From positions 5,035,276-5,099,275 of the forward strand of contig NW_009799179.1 in NCBI RefSeq assembly GCF_000213175.1: a DNA stretch of 64,000 nt, read 5' to 3'. This DNA is from Neurospora tetrasperma FGSC 2508 (taxonomy: Eukaryota; Ascomycota; Sordariomycetes; Sordariales; Sordariaceae). The notes under the pieces were generated by a model. It saw only the letters and a program-made list of their open reading frames with translations. It was not told the DNA's origin and did no database searches. Positions 48,994 to 60,957 of this stretch are shown here, in pieces; position 1 is the stretch's first letter; every line of letters begins with the position of its first letter. The position numbers and the translations under genes were made by a program.

Positions 48994-51900
48994 GTGTCTT
49001 GCAGCAGGTGTGATTACTATGATCCTGGATGGTGGTAATGATGAGAAATGTATTATGAGGATATGGTCATGATGTTTGGTTTTAATGCGATCATGAAATT
49101 GTTTGGTGGACATGTTTGTTTGGGTCCTGGGAGGCTTACCGCGCGTGTTACTGTACCACCTCTTCGACGAACTTTTTCAATCTTCTTGACGAGTATCAAC
49201 TTCTTTGTTGGTCGACCTGTCATGTTTCAGACGCACGATATAAAGCCTAGATGTGGTCAAAGCATTGCATTGGAGTTCGGGTTACTTTTAAATTAAACCA
49301 GCATGTTGTGGTTATAGCAATCAATTACACTTGAGGATATCAAAACCGAAAAATATTATTGTTATCAAGCATGCGTTCGAAATTGGCACATACCGATGCT
49401 GCCTTCAGCATAGACATATACATCTGTGAAAGGTATAGCTGTGCCTTGTTATCTCGGCTGTTATTATGGCATTGAGAGCAAAGGAACATGGATTGGGGGC
49501 CTCCGGCGAGGGGAAGAGCAACAATCCATTGGAAGTCATTCAGGCCACTATGTGAGAGGAGTGACCTACAACTCACAAAGGACAGAAGTCCACTGCGTCC
49601 CACGAGTTTGTTGACGGTGTTCCGAAATTTGATCGAGATGAAATCAACTTCTCGACTGTAGTGTACACTTGTACTGGCGTACTTTTCGAGCTTTCCTTCA
49701 AAGCCTATCTTCCGGTAATGAGAAGTCGGGCAAAGAGTATCAAAGACTGTCACCAAGAGGCTCGCAAACTCCCCATGTCTCTCCCGCTTTATTAACGAAT
49801 CTGAAATAATTAGCATTTACCGGGTTGGTCTGCACCATGAAATCATGAACCCCACTGGGACCGTTGACGATTCGGATCCCATGCGTGGTGAGGTAGATAT
49901 AGGAGCAGTCCTATAGACGGCATTCTCGCGTTCGTTCCAGGAAGAATACCCACAGACATCTTCATCTGGATCTTCGATTCAACAAGGTATCCAAACCACC
50001 GTAAGCTCCACAGTAGGAATGTTCTATTTCGCATCCAGAACTTGGGAATCGAGTCGTGAGAGGGAACCCAGTGGGTAACATCGACGTCAGACAGGCGTGG
50101 AGGCCATGCGATTAGGATGAGGTACGAAGGAGGCAGGAGATCGGCCGTGGTGAGAAGTAGGGCCTTGTTTGACAATTTTCGACGTTGAGAATGGGACCAT
50201 GGTTGGGGCTAAAGCGGGTTGTGGGCAGCCTGCCCTGAACCATCCTCTTGGAATCTTGGGGTTCTGAGACAGGTCAGCGATTGGAGAATGCAACACTGGT
50301 GCATGAGTTTCGTCACATCTCATGTACTGCCAACGCATCGATTTCATCCATTCCAACTTCCAGCTGCCTCACATCCAGGCTATCCAGCCAGCCGCTCAAT
50401 CCGAGCCAACGTGACTTTTTTAGTATTCGCCTCCGGTGAAAGCGTTAGCTTGTTGGTAGTAAAGAAGGCATGAAGGGTACCCGAATAGAACGAGTGTATA
50501 TGTACTGTACGCAAAGAAGAGGCCAATATCCAATCTCGATGACTTTTTGGGAGAGGATCGTCTTGGCTAGAGCTTCTCTTTTCATACTGATAGTGTCTGT
50601 TGATGGTTAGTGTAATGAGGAGTGCCTTGAGCTGTGCCTTGGGCCCGTTCTTTGTGCAACGACACTAGCACGCCGCATCTTCAGATTGTCTTAACGGGCC
50701 ACTTCGTATCGACCGACCTACCCGTGTCACGACCGTTATGCCGTGACAGGATGCTTCGAGTCTGCTCCGGTTGTCCGACCATGCTGCCTTGCAAAGATCA
50801 AGAGGTTCTCGACGGTTTGAGCAGTGTTAGCCAGACTGATTGTTTGCAGATATATTGTCGCAACTCGAGGAAGCTAGGCCGTCTTTGTAGTGTCAGGCGC
50901 TCGACAGTTATGATTTGGCCTGGAGGAGATAGGATAGCTGATTACCATACTAAGTCGGCGCACAACGCTCTGTGTTGGCATGGAACTGAGAAAAAAACAG
51001 AAATTGAAAGTCAAAGATTGGCAAACAGCCGGACTCGTTGGCCTGTATCTGGCAAAGAAGAGGAAGGAATGATTCAGTTCAGAAGGATCCATGACGTTTG
51101 TCTCAAACTCATAGCAACAGGCGGGGTTCACCCGCCTCCATTCGTGCTTCCTGTCTGCCTCTACCTGGTGCCTTCCCGAGCGGGAATTTCATATCGTTCT
51201 GCAGTGCTTTGTGTACAACTGTGCCTGCACTTGTAAGTCAACTTGCATTGCCGAACGGCAAGTGCGTGGTGGAGAGGACCATTCATAAGGTCGGGTGTTG
51301 TCCAGTCTGGGAAAACGACCGAGGGTATCGTCGACACCTACCTTACAGCTTCCTTTCCCAGCTGGGGCTTGAGCATTCGACTACGAGGCTTTCGCCCGGC
51401 TGAACGAATCGACACCAATTCGAGCCATTGGCGCCCGAGTCAACTCCCTAACGACGCCTCAGCCATTGCGCATTGACGAGTGCTCAGTTTGTCGGCTTGG
51501 CAAAAGGTTGACCGATGCCTTGGTGAGGCGGTGAGGAGGAAAAAAAAAAAGGCGGATGTGGTTTTGTCGTGACGGTCTTTACAAGCGGTCGGGCAGCGAC
51601 ATCTTTCCCTGCTGGACAGACCTGGGAGTGAGGTGTGCTATAGCTGGCAGTGTGCAATACCCTAGGGCCCCCGAGGAGGGGCGCATGGGGAGGCAGGCAG
51701 GGAAGCATCTAGTGTGTGTTAAGGTTCCAGCCGGTCCTGTCCAGGGTTGATGCTGAGGACAGCCCGGGCAGCAACGTGGGGGATCTCTGACCGGCCTGGA
51801 ACAACACACTACACCATCATAGCATCACCTCACCCTGCTGTCAATCCATCAGCCTCATCATCCATCCCGCAGCTCGTCGTCCTCTGGTTGCCCGACACGA

Positions 51901-52690
51901 CTACACGAGTTAACAACGGGTACCACCTTCAAAAGGGCACCCACCCGGTCGACAGCGCGGCTTTGACTTTTGGCTCTCTTTCTGCTCTTCAACAAACCAT
52001 TCAGTTTCCTATTTGACCAGGCCAGACTTCATCACTATTGCTGACACCCCGGACAACCAACCGACAACTTGCCCAGACCGGAACCCGAATTACAAGTACA
52101 CTACGGTACAGTGCTAGTGCTGTCCGATCGCCCGCCTGTTTTGGCTGTTCAAACACTCGTCACCAAAACTCACCAGCCACGCATTTTTCCACTTCCATCC
52201 CATCACCAAACCCGACCTCGTCCATTTTTCGCAACAGCTACCTCCAATCCACGATTACCCACCAGACTTGTTGCATTACCCCTGTTCACTGTTCACTCCA
52301 CACTAGAAGAACAGGAATATTCCCTTTTGCACTTCCATTCCTGCCAGGATATTGCTTTCATATCCTGTCATGACACACGGAACTCCGAGCTAGACAGAGA
52401 CATCAAGGTGAGTGGAGAGAAATCGAAAAGGCGGACGGTTGTCGCGCCGTAATGTCGGTACGGTGTGTACCTTGGTAACGACAAGCATGGACACCACCAC
52501 CACCGATCCGTCCACAAGCATCTACAGTCTGCTTTGCAGCAATTTCTCCTTCCTCTGTCTTTGCGCATTGCATGTAACGGCAGCATCTGACCCGAATCGC
52601 AGCCTTCGGCCCACCATCCCAGCCCGCCCTCCCTAGCCTGCCTACTAGGCGCGTCGCATTTCGTCACCACCAGGGTGGTGACCCTTCACC
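48994..52690. other. Intergenic, about 3.7 kb
   Basis: No supported gene. Frames at 49340-49816, 49843-50175 (minus) and 50634-51236 (plus, GTG start) show no domains. A strong GTGAGT donor at 52408 suggests a spliced leader of the next gene. An 11-12 A run occurs at about 51540. Confidence 0.5.
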
Positions 52691-54914
52691 TTGTCAACCA
52701 CACCAGCGCCCGCTGGCGATGAGGGAGATATTGCCGCCGGAACACACCAACCTCCACCTTCCCAGAACCCTCGCGATTTTTACAATCCGATAACGCCCAC
52801 GCAGCGTCAGCAGCGCACTCTTCCTCTCCGGTCAGCCACGGCGACACCTGCATCGGACGACGCATCCCTCACTCCGTCTTCTCACCGAACTCTCCGTCGA
52901 ACACCGCGCTTTCAAGCTGCTCGCAGTCCGAGCCCAGCCCCGAGGCCATCCCGATCTTCGCGCCGCATTCACCTCGAGGCGGCCAGCGTTGGCATCGCAC
53001 CCCAACCTATCTTCGCAACTGCTGGTCCCCCTGGACTTGGACAACCCCCTCAGCCACACGGAAGCTTTCAGCAACGCCCTTTGCAAGATAGCAGCGACGA
53101 TCTCAACGAAGACACGTTCCCGCCCCAGCCGTCGTTTATCCCGGAACGGACTTCCTCCTTGTCCCACTCCAATCCCCTCCGCCTTTCTCGACACACAAAG
53201 AGTGCTATTCTCTGGGCTCTCGAGGAAGCTCTAAGGCAACCGTATTCCTTCTCGCCAGATCTGGACGAAGAAAACGCTTCGATGGCGGATCTACTGAGCG
53301 GCGGCGTCGGCCCTGCTACTTCCAATGGTCATGCCGTGCCATCGCCGCGACCTACCGTACCTTCTCAAACTGGCTCCCCCCAGCAGGTGATCCGTGGCCC
53401 TAGGATGATCATGCGTGAACGTGCTGAACGAGAGGCAAGACAAAAGGCCGAAAGAGAGCAGATGGAGCGTGCTCGCGCCGAAGAGGAGGCGCGTATGCTT
53501 GAGGAGACGCGTCGACAGAACGCCGAAAGGAGAAATGCTGCTGCTGGCGCTGCACCAGGTGGTAACATAGCCACCGACCCGGCCACACAACGTAGGCAAA
53601 AACGAGCTCAAGATGCCCAGGGCGGTCCCCAGGTACAGCCTGGAAATCCCCCGCAAGCGGACGTACCGCAACCTTTGCGCCCAGCTCGCACCGGTCAACC
53701 AAATCAGGCACCACAGGGCTTTACACCTGCCGCTGGGACTGGCGGTACAGCGCCTGGGCAACCAGCCGAGCCGTCAGCGCCAAATGCCGGTACCAGGATG
53801 AAGAACTCGTTCCCACATGCCTTTGAGCGATGGGAAGCCCTGTCAGCGCACTGGGAGGGAATGACCAGCTTTTGGATACGAAAACTCCAGGAGAATACCG
53901 ACGAATTCGACCGAAACCCAATTTCCGCTCAGCTATCCAGACAGGTCAGCGACTTATCAGCAGCGGGTGCCAACCTCTTTCATGCAGTTGTCGAGCTGCA
54001 GAGGCTACGCGCCAGCTCCGAGAGAAAGTTCCAGCGCTGGTTCTTCGAAACACGGTCGGATATTGAGCGCCTGCAGGAGACGAACGCCATGCTCGAGAAC
54101 GCCTTGGAAGAGGAACGGCGAAGTAGAACTGAAGCTGCCCGCCAAGCTCAGGAGCAGGAGCGCGAAACCGCGAAGACCCAGAAGTTGCTTGCAGAGATGC
54201 GGAAGGAGTTATTGATCTCGAAAGACGAGGCTCGTCGCGCGTGGGAAGAACTTGGTCGTCGGGAACAGGAAGAACGGGACCGGACACTTTCCCTTCAGCA
54301 GGGCCATCCAACAATAGTAGGCGGCGTCCAGGTCGTGCCGATGACACAAGGTGTTCCTAATCGCCAAGCGAGCACGCGGGATCATCAGAGGGCCCAATCC
54401 GATACTTCCGACTATGTCGCCGCTCCAAATCCCCAGTACCCTCAGTATACCCAAGGATCCGCTGCCCAACCGAACACGACTGCCGCTGCCCAACCAAGTG
54501 GCGCATATTACCAGCAACAACCCGGTACCTCTACGCAACAACCTGGAGATTATGGGGCCGGTTCAGGAGCAGGCTATGACGAAGGTGAGTTGCACTGGCG
54601 ATATTGATGACCACTTTGTCAAAAATGTCGACGAGACAATATCCCTTACCCTAGCACCCCGCCCGGAAGCTCGCCAATCTGACCAGGCGACAGAGGATTT
54701 TGAAACCCCTACGTCGAATCCCGCAACTAATTATCCCCCATCGAGTTCGCAATACGGCGGCACGTACCCTGAATCATCCGGATATGGTGGACAAGGCTAC
54801 GCAGCGCCTGGATGGGAAACGATGCCCCGACACCATCATCCAACAAGGTTAAGCGACGTGCTGGAAGAGGACGAACGTAGTCGCACTTCGGCAAGCCGAG
54901 TCAGCCAAGCGTGA
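52691..54914 (+). CDS. Coiled-coil protein of unknown function, 5' end unresolved
   Basis: The main exon runs to 54584 and a second exon spans 54655-54914, joined across a 70-nt intron (GTGAGT..CCTAG) with matching phase. The frame opens after a stop at 52679 and has no ATG until 53281, yet the residues before that look real (Pro/Ser/Thr-rich, PSQNPRDFYNPI). The true start is therefore probably in an upstream exon spliced to a CCAG acceptor at 52706; the donor at 52408 is a candidate, but I found no exon with an ATG in phase. Read from 52691 the protein is about 717 residues. It has Glu/Arg-rich helix (REARQKAEREQMERARAEEE), then a folded-looking block HAFERWEALSAHWEGMTSFW, a long coiled coil with RWFFETRSDIERLQE, and a Gln/Tyr/Gly-rich tail. 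I do not recognise a named family. Confidence 0.75.
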
Positions 54915-57341
54915 CAATGAACTGTCGCGCGGTCAACACACCGCACGACACACATATTCGGAACAGCATATTACCACTCACAACTTGTTCCTGTTTGGGT
55001 GATGTAGCCTGCTTAGGCTCTCGCAACTTTTGCTTCAATATTCGCTTCCGACTTCGGCGGAACATTGTCAGATTAACAGTATATATCCGTGTATCCATCG
55101 CTCGGTTTGATGGCGGAAGATACTTTGGGCATCGTCGGATGGCATGGCAGAAGAAATTCACGCAAGCCATGTCGATTCTTCGCTGTCATTGTATTAATGA
55201 GACGTATTCTCGCTTCTTGAGAGTTCAGCAGCATATGGCCAGATCTCCACACGATTCGTATAGCGTCTGACGTTCAGTGAGGGTCTGCAAGGCATTTGCA
55301 AAAGCAAAAGTCCTTGTCACCCATCAGAAGAGTACCTCTCGGTCCTGGAATTTGTGCAAGTTTATGATTGAAGGAAGATTAAAATTGGGAGGAGAGCAAA
55401 GAAGAAGGGGGGAGGAATGGACTTTTGTGATCGTTTACTGGCTTTTTGTAATGCATATGATGATGTTTATTCAGCGTGGAACAGATAGGGCCATGTAAAG
55501 CTGGTGTAGGATTTGAGGTGTAAAGGAGATTCAAGATGTAGGGCAGAAATATGAGGGTCTGTCTCAGTGTTTAGAACGGGAGGGGGCAACAGAAATGAAC
55601 GGAGAGTGTAGAGTGCCATACCGCCATACTCGTGACACGTATGCGCGCGTGTTTTGCTTTGGGTCGTCTTTGCGATTTATTGCAGTTTCTTTTAGACGGG
55701 AAGGTGTAGTAGTACTGATGGGCCATGAAGAGGTGTTATAATTGCACGGGTGTTGTTGATACAACGGTTTTTTTTTGGGCGTTCAGCTTTGTTTTCCTCG
55801 ATTGTATCGTCTTAACTCCGCATGTGGTCGGTCGCAAGTGGCCTGGTATGTTGAAGTTTGTAATAGACGGCAAAGGGCAAGAAAGGAGCAAAGGGTGACA
55901 AACAGACAAAGAGCTGGAATAGGACACAGGATGCAAGCAAAAATGGGAATGATATATCCTCGATGGAGGAGGCGTTGGGGAGTGCGAAAGCGTCAATATG
56001 GCGTAAGTTTTGGATCACGTCTATGGGCGGACTGCCTGTCGAGCTTCATAGAATGAAACAGAAGCAAAGAAATGAAGCGAGGCACTTGAAAGCAGATAAA
56101 TAGACCAAGTAGCCGCGGTGGCGTTAAGACTAAGAAAATTCCACATATAATTCCACTTGGTTGTAACGTTGATGGGAATGGTGTGGATGAACCTTTAATG
56201 AACTGGAGACAATTCAGGACGGCTGGATGGACCTGAAGAGGATCAACTCTTCTTTGGGCTCTGGCCACCTCTAGGCTTGCCTGGCTGGCAGTACCTAGGT
56301 TATCAAATGACGTTACGATATCGGCAGCAGCACAAATGGGCGGCAAAGTCGTGGACCTTGTAGAGGTAGCCCAGCAGTGGTGCCTCTTAGGACATAAGAT
56401 GATGGCTGATACCCGTCAGTCTGTCACATACCTGCCTTAAAAACAAAGGGATGTAGGGGTGGATGGGGAGCGAACCGGCTTACTGATGGGCATAAAGAGG
56501 ACGTTTCAGCTTGCCTCTCTCATATCTGTCGTCCTATTTCTAACAGTCTCCCGAGAACACGTCAAGTGTCGCGCAGTGTTTGTTAGCTACCTCTAGGAGT
56601 CTAGATGCTTAAAAGCCAATCGTATCCCCGAACTCATCCACCTCCTGCCTTCTCATGTGGAAAAATAACAAGGCTTAGGAGTCACACAATCTGGTCGAGG
56701 CAGCTGATTCGGAGCCTTGTAAGACTTGGGCAGGTGGGTGTCCAGGGTGCCGGAAACGGTCAGCTCGCTGCTGATCTTGATCAGCGCACCCACTCAGTCA
56801 GTTCTGTCTCTTTGTGAGTTTCGAAGCGGACGGGAAGAGGAAGAGGAAGAGCTTAGGTCCCCTGTCGCTGTCACTTTCTTGGTGGGGCAGTTGACAGGAA
56901 CACTGTCAGGAACATTTCTTGGCATGCAGCTGCGCTCCGGTGCTCACAGATGCACAATTCGAGCTCCGTACCTCGCCGGGTACCTTAGGTTGCACACACC
57001 TTGCCCCACCTAAATGATAAGATCAGGGTCCCGTCTGCCGGCGGCGGGCTTGCATTCGAAGGCCGCCGATGCCGGTCGATTTTGCCGGAAGCCCTCAATC
57101 ATGGCGGGGATCGTGGATACCGGACGGGGACGGATGGGCTATCGTGAAACCCGACGCTCCATACGGGACGAAGAAGAATACTCCACTGAAGTCCATCCCA
57201 ACCATGTGATGACGACATCTGTTTACTTGTGATTTATCCTCTACACCAGAATCGATTAGTATTTCCCGGCTCATACGATCAACTATTCCATACGTACCCC
57301 AAATTCGAGATCCATTGCGTCAGTTCAGTGCTATAAACATA
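54915..57341. other. Intergenic, about 2.4 kb
   Basis: This is 3' UTR of the coiled-coil gene and promoter of the HAD gene. Frames are short and without features. GA-rich sequence lies near 55380-55420. Confidence 0.55.
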
Positions 57342-58787
57342 ATGAGGACTTCACGCATCCTGGGAAGTGCTTTCGCCCGACCAAACCTTAATGCTTTAAC
57401 ATCGTCGTTGCCCTTGCCCTCTCAAATATCCCGTCATATCTGTAGCGCGGCTTCCGGTTTACCGCGCGCAACGCAGAAGCATACACGAACTGCCCAATTT
57501 TCATCCTTGATAGGCAAGACTGGTGGCCTGAGCAGGAGTAACGGTCGAGAAGCTCGCACATACAACACCAAGAGCACGCCGAGCGAGGCACCTCCATTTG
57601 CCTTCGCCTTCGAGTAGGTCACTCCCCGGTACACCCACCTTGTTGTGTTACTCCGTCGTCTCTAACAATCCCCGAACTGCAGTATCGATGGCGTCCTCCT
57701 TCACGTCGCGACGCCCATCCCCGGCGCTCCCGAAGCCCTCAAGTTCCTGAACGACAACGACATCCCTTTCATTCTCCTCACCAACGGCGGTGGCAAGCAC
57801 GAGACCGAACGAGTCAAAGACCTTAGCCAGAAGCTTGGTGTCGAGCTCACCACCGACAACTTTGTCCAATCGCACACGCCGTTTCGCCAGCTCGTTGAAG
57901 GGCCCGACAGCCTGCGGGAGAAGACCATCCTCGTGACAGGCGCCAATGCGGAGAAGTGTCGACTCATCGCCGAGGACTACGGCTTCCGCAACGTCGTCAC
58001 GCCGGCCGACATCCTCAAAGCTCACCCGGAGGTCTTCCCTTTCGACCCGCTCCTCGACACCGTCTATACCGCTACTGCGCGCCCGCTGCCCAGGCCCATC
58101 TTCACGCCCGGGTCCGGCATGCGCCTGAGCGACGCGCTCAAGATCGACGCTATGTTCGTCTTCAACGACCCGCGCGACTGGGCCTACGACATCCAGCTCA
58201 TCGTCGACCTGCTCCTCTCGCAGGAAGGTTACGTGGGCACGTACTCGCCCAAGAATGGCGACGCCGCTCTACCCTCGTGTGGCTGGCAGCAAGACGGGCA
58301 GCCGCCGCTGTACTTTAGCAACGCGGACCTGCTCTGGAGTACGGGATTCCACCTCCCGCGTTTCGGGCAGGGCGCGTTCCAGGCCGCCGTGGTGGGCGTC
58401 TGGCGGCGATTGACGAACGGCCATGAGCTGCAGCGGCGGGTGATTGGCAAGCCGTACAGCGAAACATATCAGTTTGCTGAGAGGGTGCTGACGACCCATA
58501 GGCACGAGGTACTGAGGCGCCGCGGCCACCATGAGCCTGGCACGCTGAAGAGCGTGTATATGGTGGGTGATAACCCGGAGAGCGACATCGCGGGGGCGAA
58601 TGATTTTCAAAGTGAGGCTGGAACGGAGTGGTGTTCGATCTTGGTGCGGACGGGCGTGTGGAGCCCGGAGCATGCGGGGGAGAAGGCACTCCAGGGGAGA
58701 TTCAAGCCAAAGGTCATTGTGGATGATGCGCGGGAGGCGGTCAGGTGGGCTTTGAAGAGAGAGGGTTGGACTGGTCCGGCGTTGTAG
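57342..58787 (+). CDS. Mitochondrial HAD-superfamily hydrolase, CECR5-like
   Basis: Two exons, 57342-57613 and 57683-58787, give 458 residues. The 69-nt intron has a CTAAC branch site and CTGCAG acceptor, and it splits the codon for the catalytic Asp. HAD motif I is D91-I-D93-G (FAFDIDGVLL), motif II is Thr124 in ILLTNGGG, and motif IV is GDNPESD with Asp387 and Asp392. A large cap between motifs II and IV, and the overall order, match the CECR5/HDHD5 group (yeast Ykr070w). The first 85 residues are Arg/Ser/Thr-rich and low in acids, fitting mitochondrial import. The substrate of this group is not established; a phosphatase-like reaction with an aspartyl-phosphate intermediate is expected. 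ATG at 57342 is the first in frame. Confidence 0.93.
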
Positions 58788-60957
58788 GGCTACAAGATGA
58801 GAGAGAATGATTTTGATTCAAGTTCAGCGCATTTCACGGCATCTACAGCACTTCTACAACATTTCAACCACGTATATACGTTTATCTAGAATCTACGAAA
58901 ACCGAGAAGTTCCAAGCCCGGTCTCTTATCACTTCGGTCGAGTATCATCAGTTGTGCTAATTCACAATCAGATACGAGAACAATCTCCAAGGGAGGAGGA
59001 CATCGACACTAACTTGGACCACTCGACGGCATCCTCCGCAGCACCGGATAGTCCCGCAGATTCATGACCACTATAACATTACGAGGTTCCGATCGACACA
59101 GTACAGTGCTTCCTCGGGACTATTTGGCATGGGACAGCATATCTTGTCAGTTTTGATCGACGTATCGGGCATTTATCTTTACACTACAGCCAGCCATCAT
59201 CTGGTGTCATGTTAGTAACGTTCTTTGATCACTAACGACGTCCAACGTAGTGTTCTGCACATCTTTGACATCCGTCTCCCTTCGTTTGTCGTCTCTATGA
59301 GCTCCCTCGTGATTTATCACGTCCGTCCAGCTGCAGCAGCAGTGAGCCACTCTTCCAACCAAATGAACGAGAAGCCAACCCCAACGCAGCGCGTGGCCGG
59401 CGGTCAAAATGCGCAAATATGGTCAAAGAAACAAAATGGCAGAAAAATAGCAACTGTTTAGTGCGGCCATTTGGTGATTTCGATAAGATCACATGGCGGG
59501 CAAAGGGCCGTTATCAGCGCCATGTTGCAACGTCGAAACAAGAAAAAGAAAAGAGAAGGCGCAAGGAGAGATGATCTTTGTTGTGCACGACTCAACGCAG
59601 CGGAGGCCCTGACTGCAGATCCTCTTTCAGACGTCAAGTTTGCTCCCTTTTCCATCATCAAACATGCTATTCGAAATCGGTTTTCAAAAACAACCGCTGG
59701 GAAATCCCCTCGTACTTCCACTTTTGCATCATGCCAAGGCCAAGGGTTTTTATTGCACGACTCATGACAAGCCGTGACATAAGTCGATTTTTCGACCGAT
59801 TTGCAGCATTCAAACTTCCGGAATCGAGCCGACTAGCCCTTGCTCCATGCACCCGCTCATCCCATCTGAGACGCCAACCCAAAGCTCCGGCTCAAAGCCG
59901 AGGAAGCAAATTCCCTCGTATGGATGGCAGTTTGACTTATCGCCTTGTATCATGAGGGTTCAGATTGAAGGGTAGGTTGCTGGGGAGATAAACCGAAACA
60001 TATCGCAGAGAGGCGATTATTGTCTCAATGTTTGGGCAGCTTCTCATTCCATTGTCTCGGCCATCGGTGGCATTCATTCCCTTTTGTTGCACTAGCTATC
60101 ACCACGGGTACCTTCAGATCGGGAGGTTAGATGCATCATCGCACCCTTTGTCGCTCTCTTTTGTGGCTCAGGAAGAACACATGATGGACTGTTTGGACCC
60201 TTTCCCGCCACAGCTTGAGGGCTTCCCGACGTGTGGACGTGCTTGGTAACGGGGGTACGGCAATCAATTCCCTATCACGTACAACACCACTCTCCTTCCA
60301 GCCCCGTCCTCCCTTGTTTGTCATATCACAAACAAAGTGCCACTTATGCCCTAATCCGACTTCAGCTTGGACCAACGACGTTTACGAGCCTCGAAGTGGC
60401 CAAAATAGAAATCCTGGGGATGGTTGGATGCATATTATACACAATAGGATAAGCTGGGGAGTCGATGCCGTGGTGACACGGAGTTGCCCGGGGCTACTGC
60501 TGCGTTCCAGTCGAAACCCCCATGAATTCAAGGTTCAGCCTGGACTGTCATGTGGCGTTCCAAGCGCTTGGTTCAGTAACGCGATGGTGCGATGTGGAGG
60601 ACTTGAGCCGACTGGGTGGCTGAGGATGCGCTTCTTTCATTCCTTGTGGAAGGCTTTTGTTTTTGTTTGGATTCGTCCTTTCTCCCAGTGTTCCATGCAA
60701 CAACGTCAAGTACATATACGCCTTGAGACTCTACCCACACCTGAAGGTGTGAGACTCAAGCGGATCGTCGACGTGAATCCCGCAGGATGCTTTAATCTCT
60801 TTGCTTCTTTATGGTATATCACTTACCACTTCCATGTCCGGATGAGTCCCAATTAATTTGTTTTACACATTGATAAACTTCCCGTCACCCTGCTCCAAGT
60901 TTGCTCACACTGATGCCTCTTTCCTGTCTTGTTTTACAGATACTCAAGGCATAAACA
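58788..60957. other. Intergenic, about 2.2 kb
   Basis: No supported gene. A 213-codon frame at 60215-60856 begins at TTG with no ATG near its start and has no features. A TTTTACAG acceptor at 60939, 18 bp before the next ATG, suggests a 5' UTR intron for the proline-rich gene. Confidence 0.5.

Noticed and set aside
49340-49816. 158-codon minus-strand frame
   Set aside because: No domain, signal or neighbouring exon was seen. It lies in an AT-richer spacer where such frames arise by chance.
50634-51236. 200-codon plus-strand frame
   Set aside because: It starts at GTG, has no family features and no splice partner.
60215-60856. 213-codon plus-strand frame upstream of the proline-rich gene
   Set aside because: It starts at TTG with no ATG near the start, has no domain or signal, and a frame of this length is expected by chance in 64 kb.
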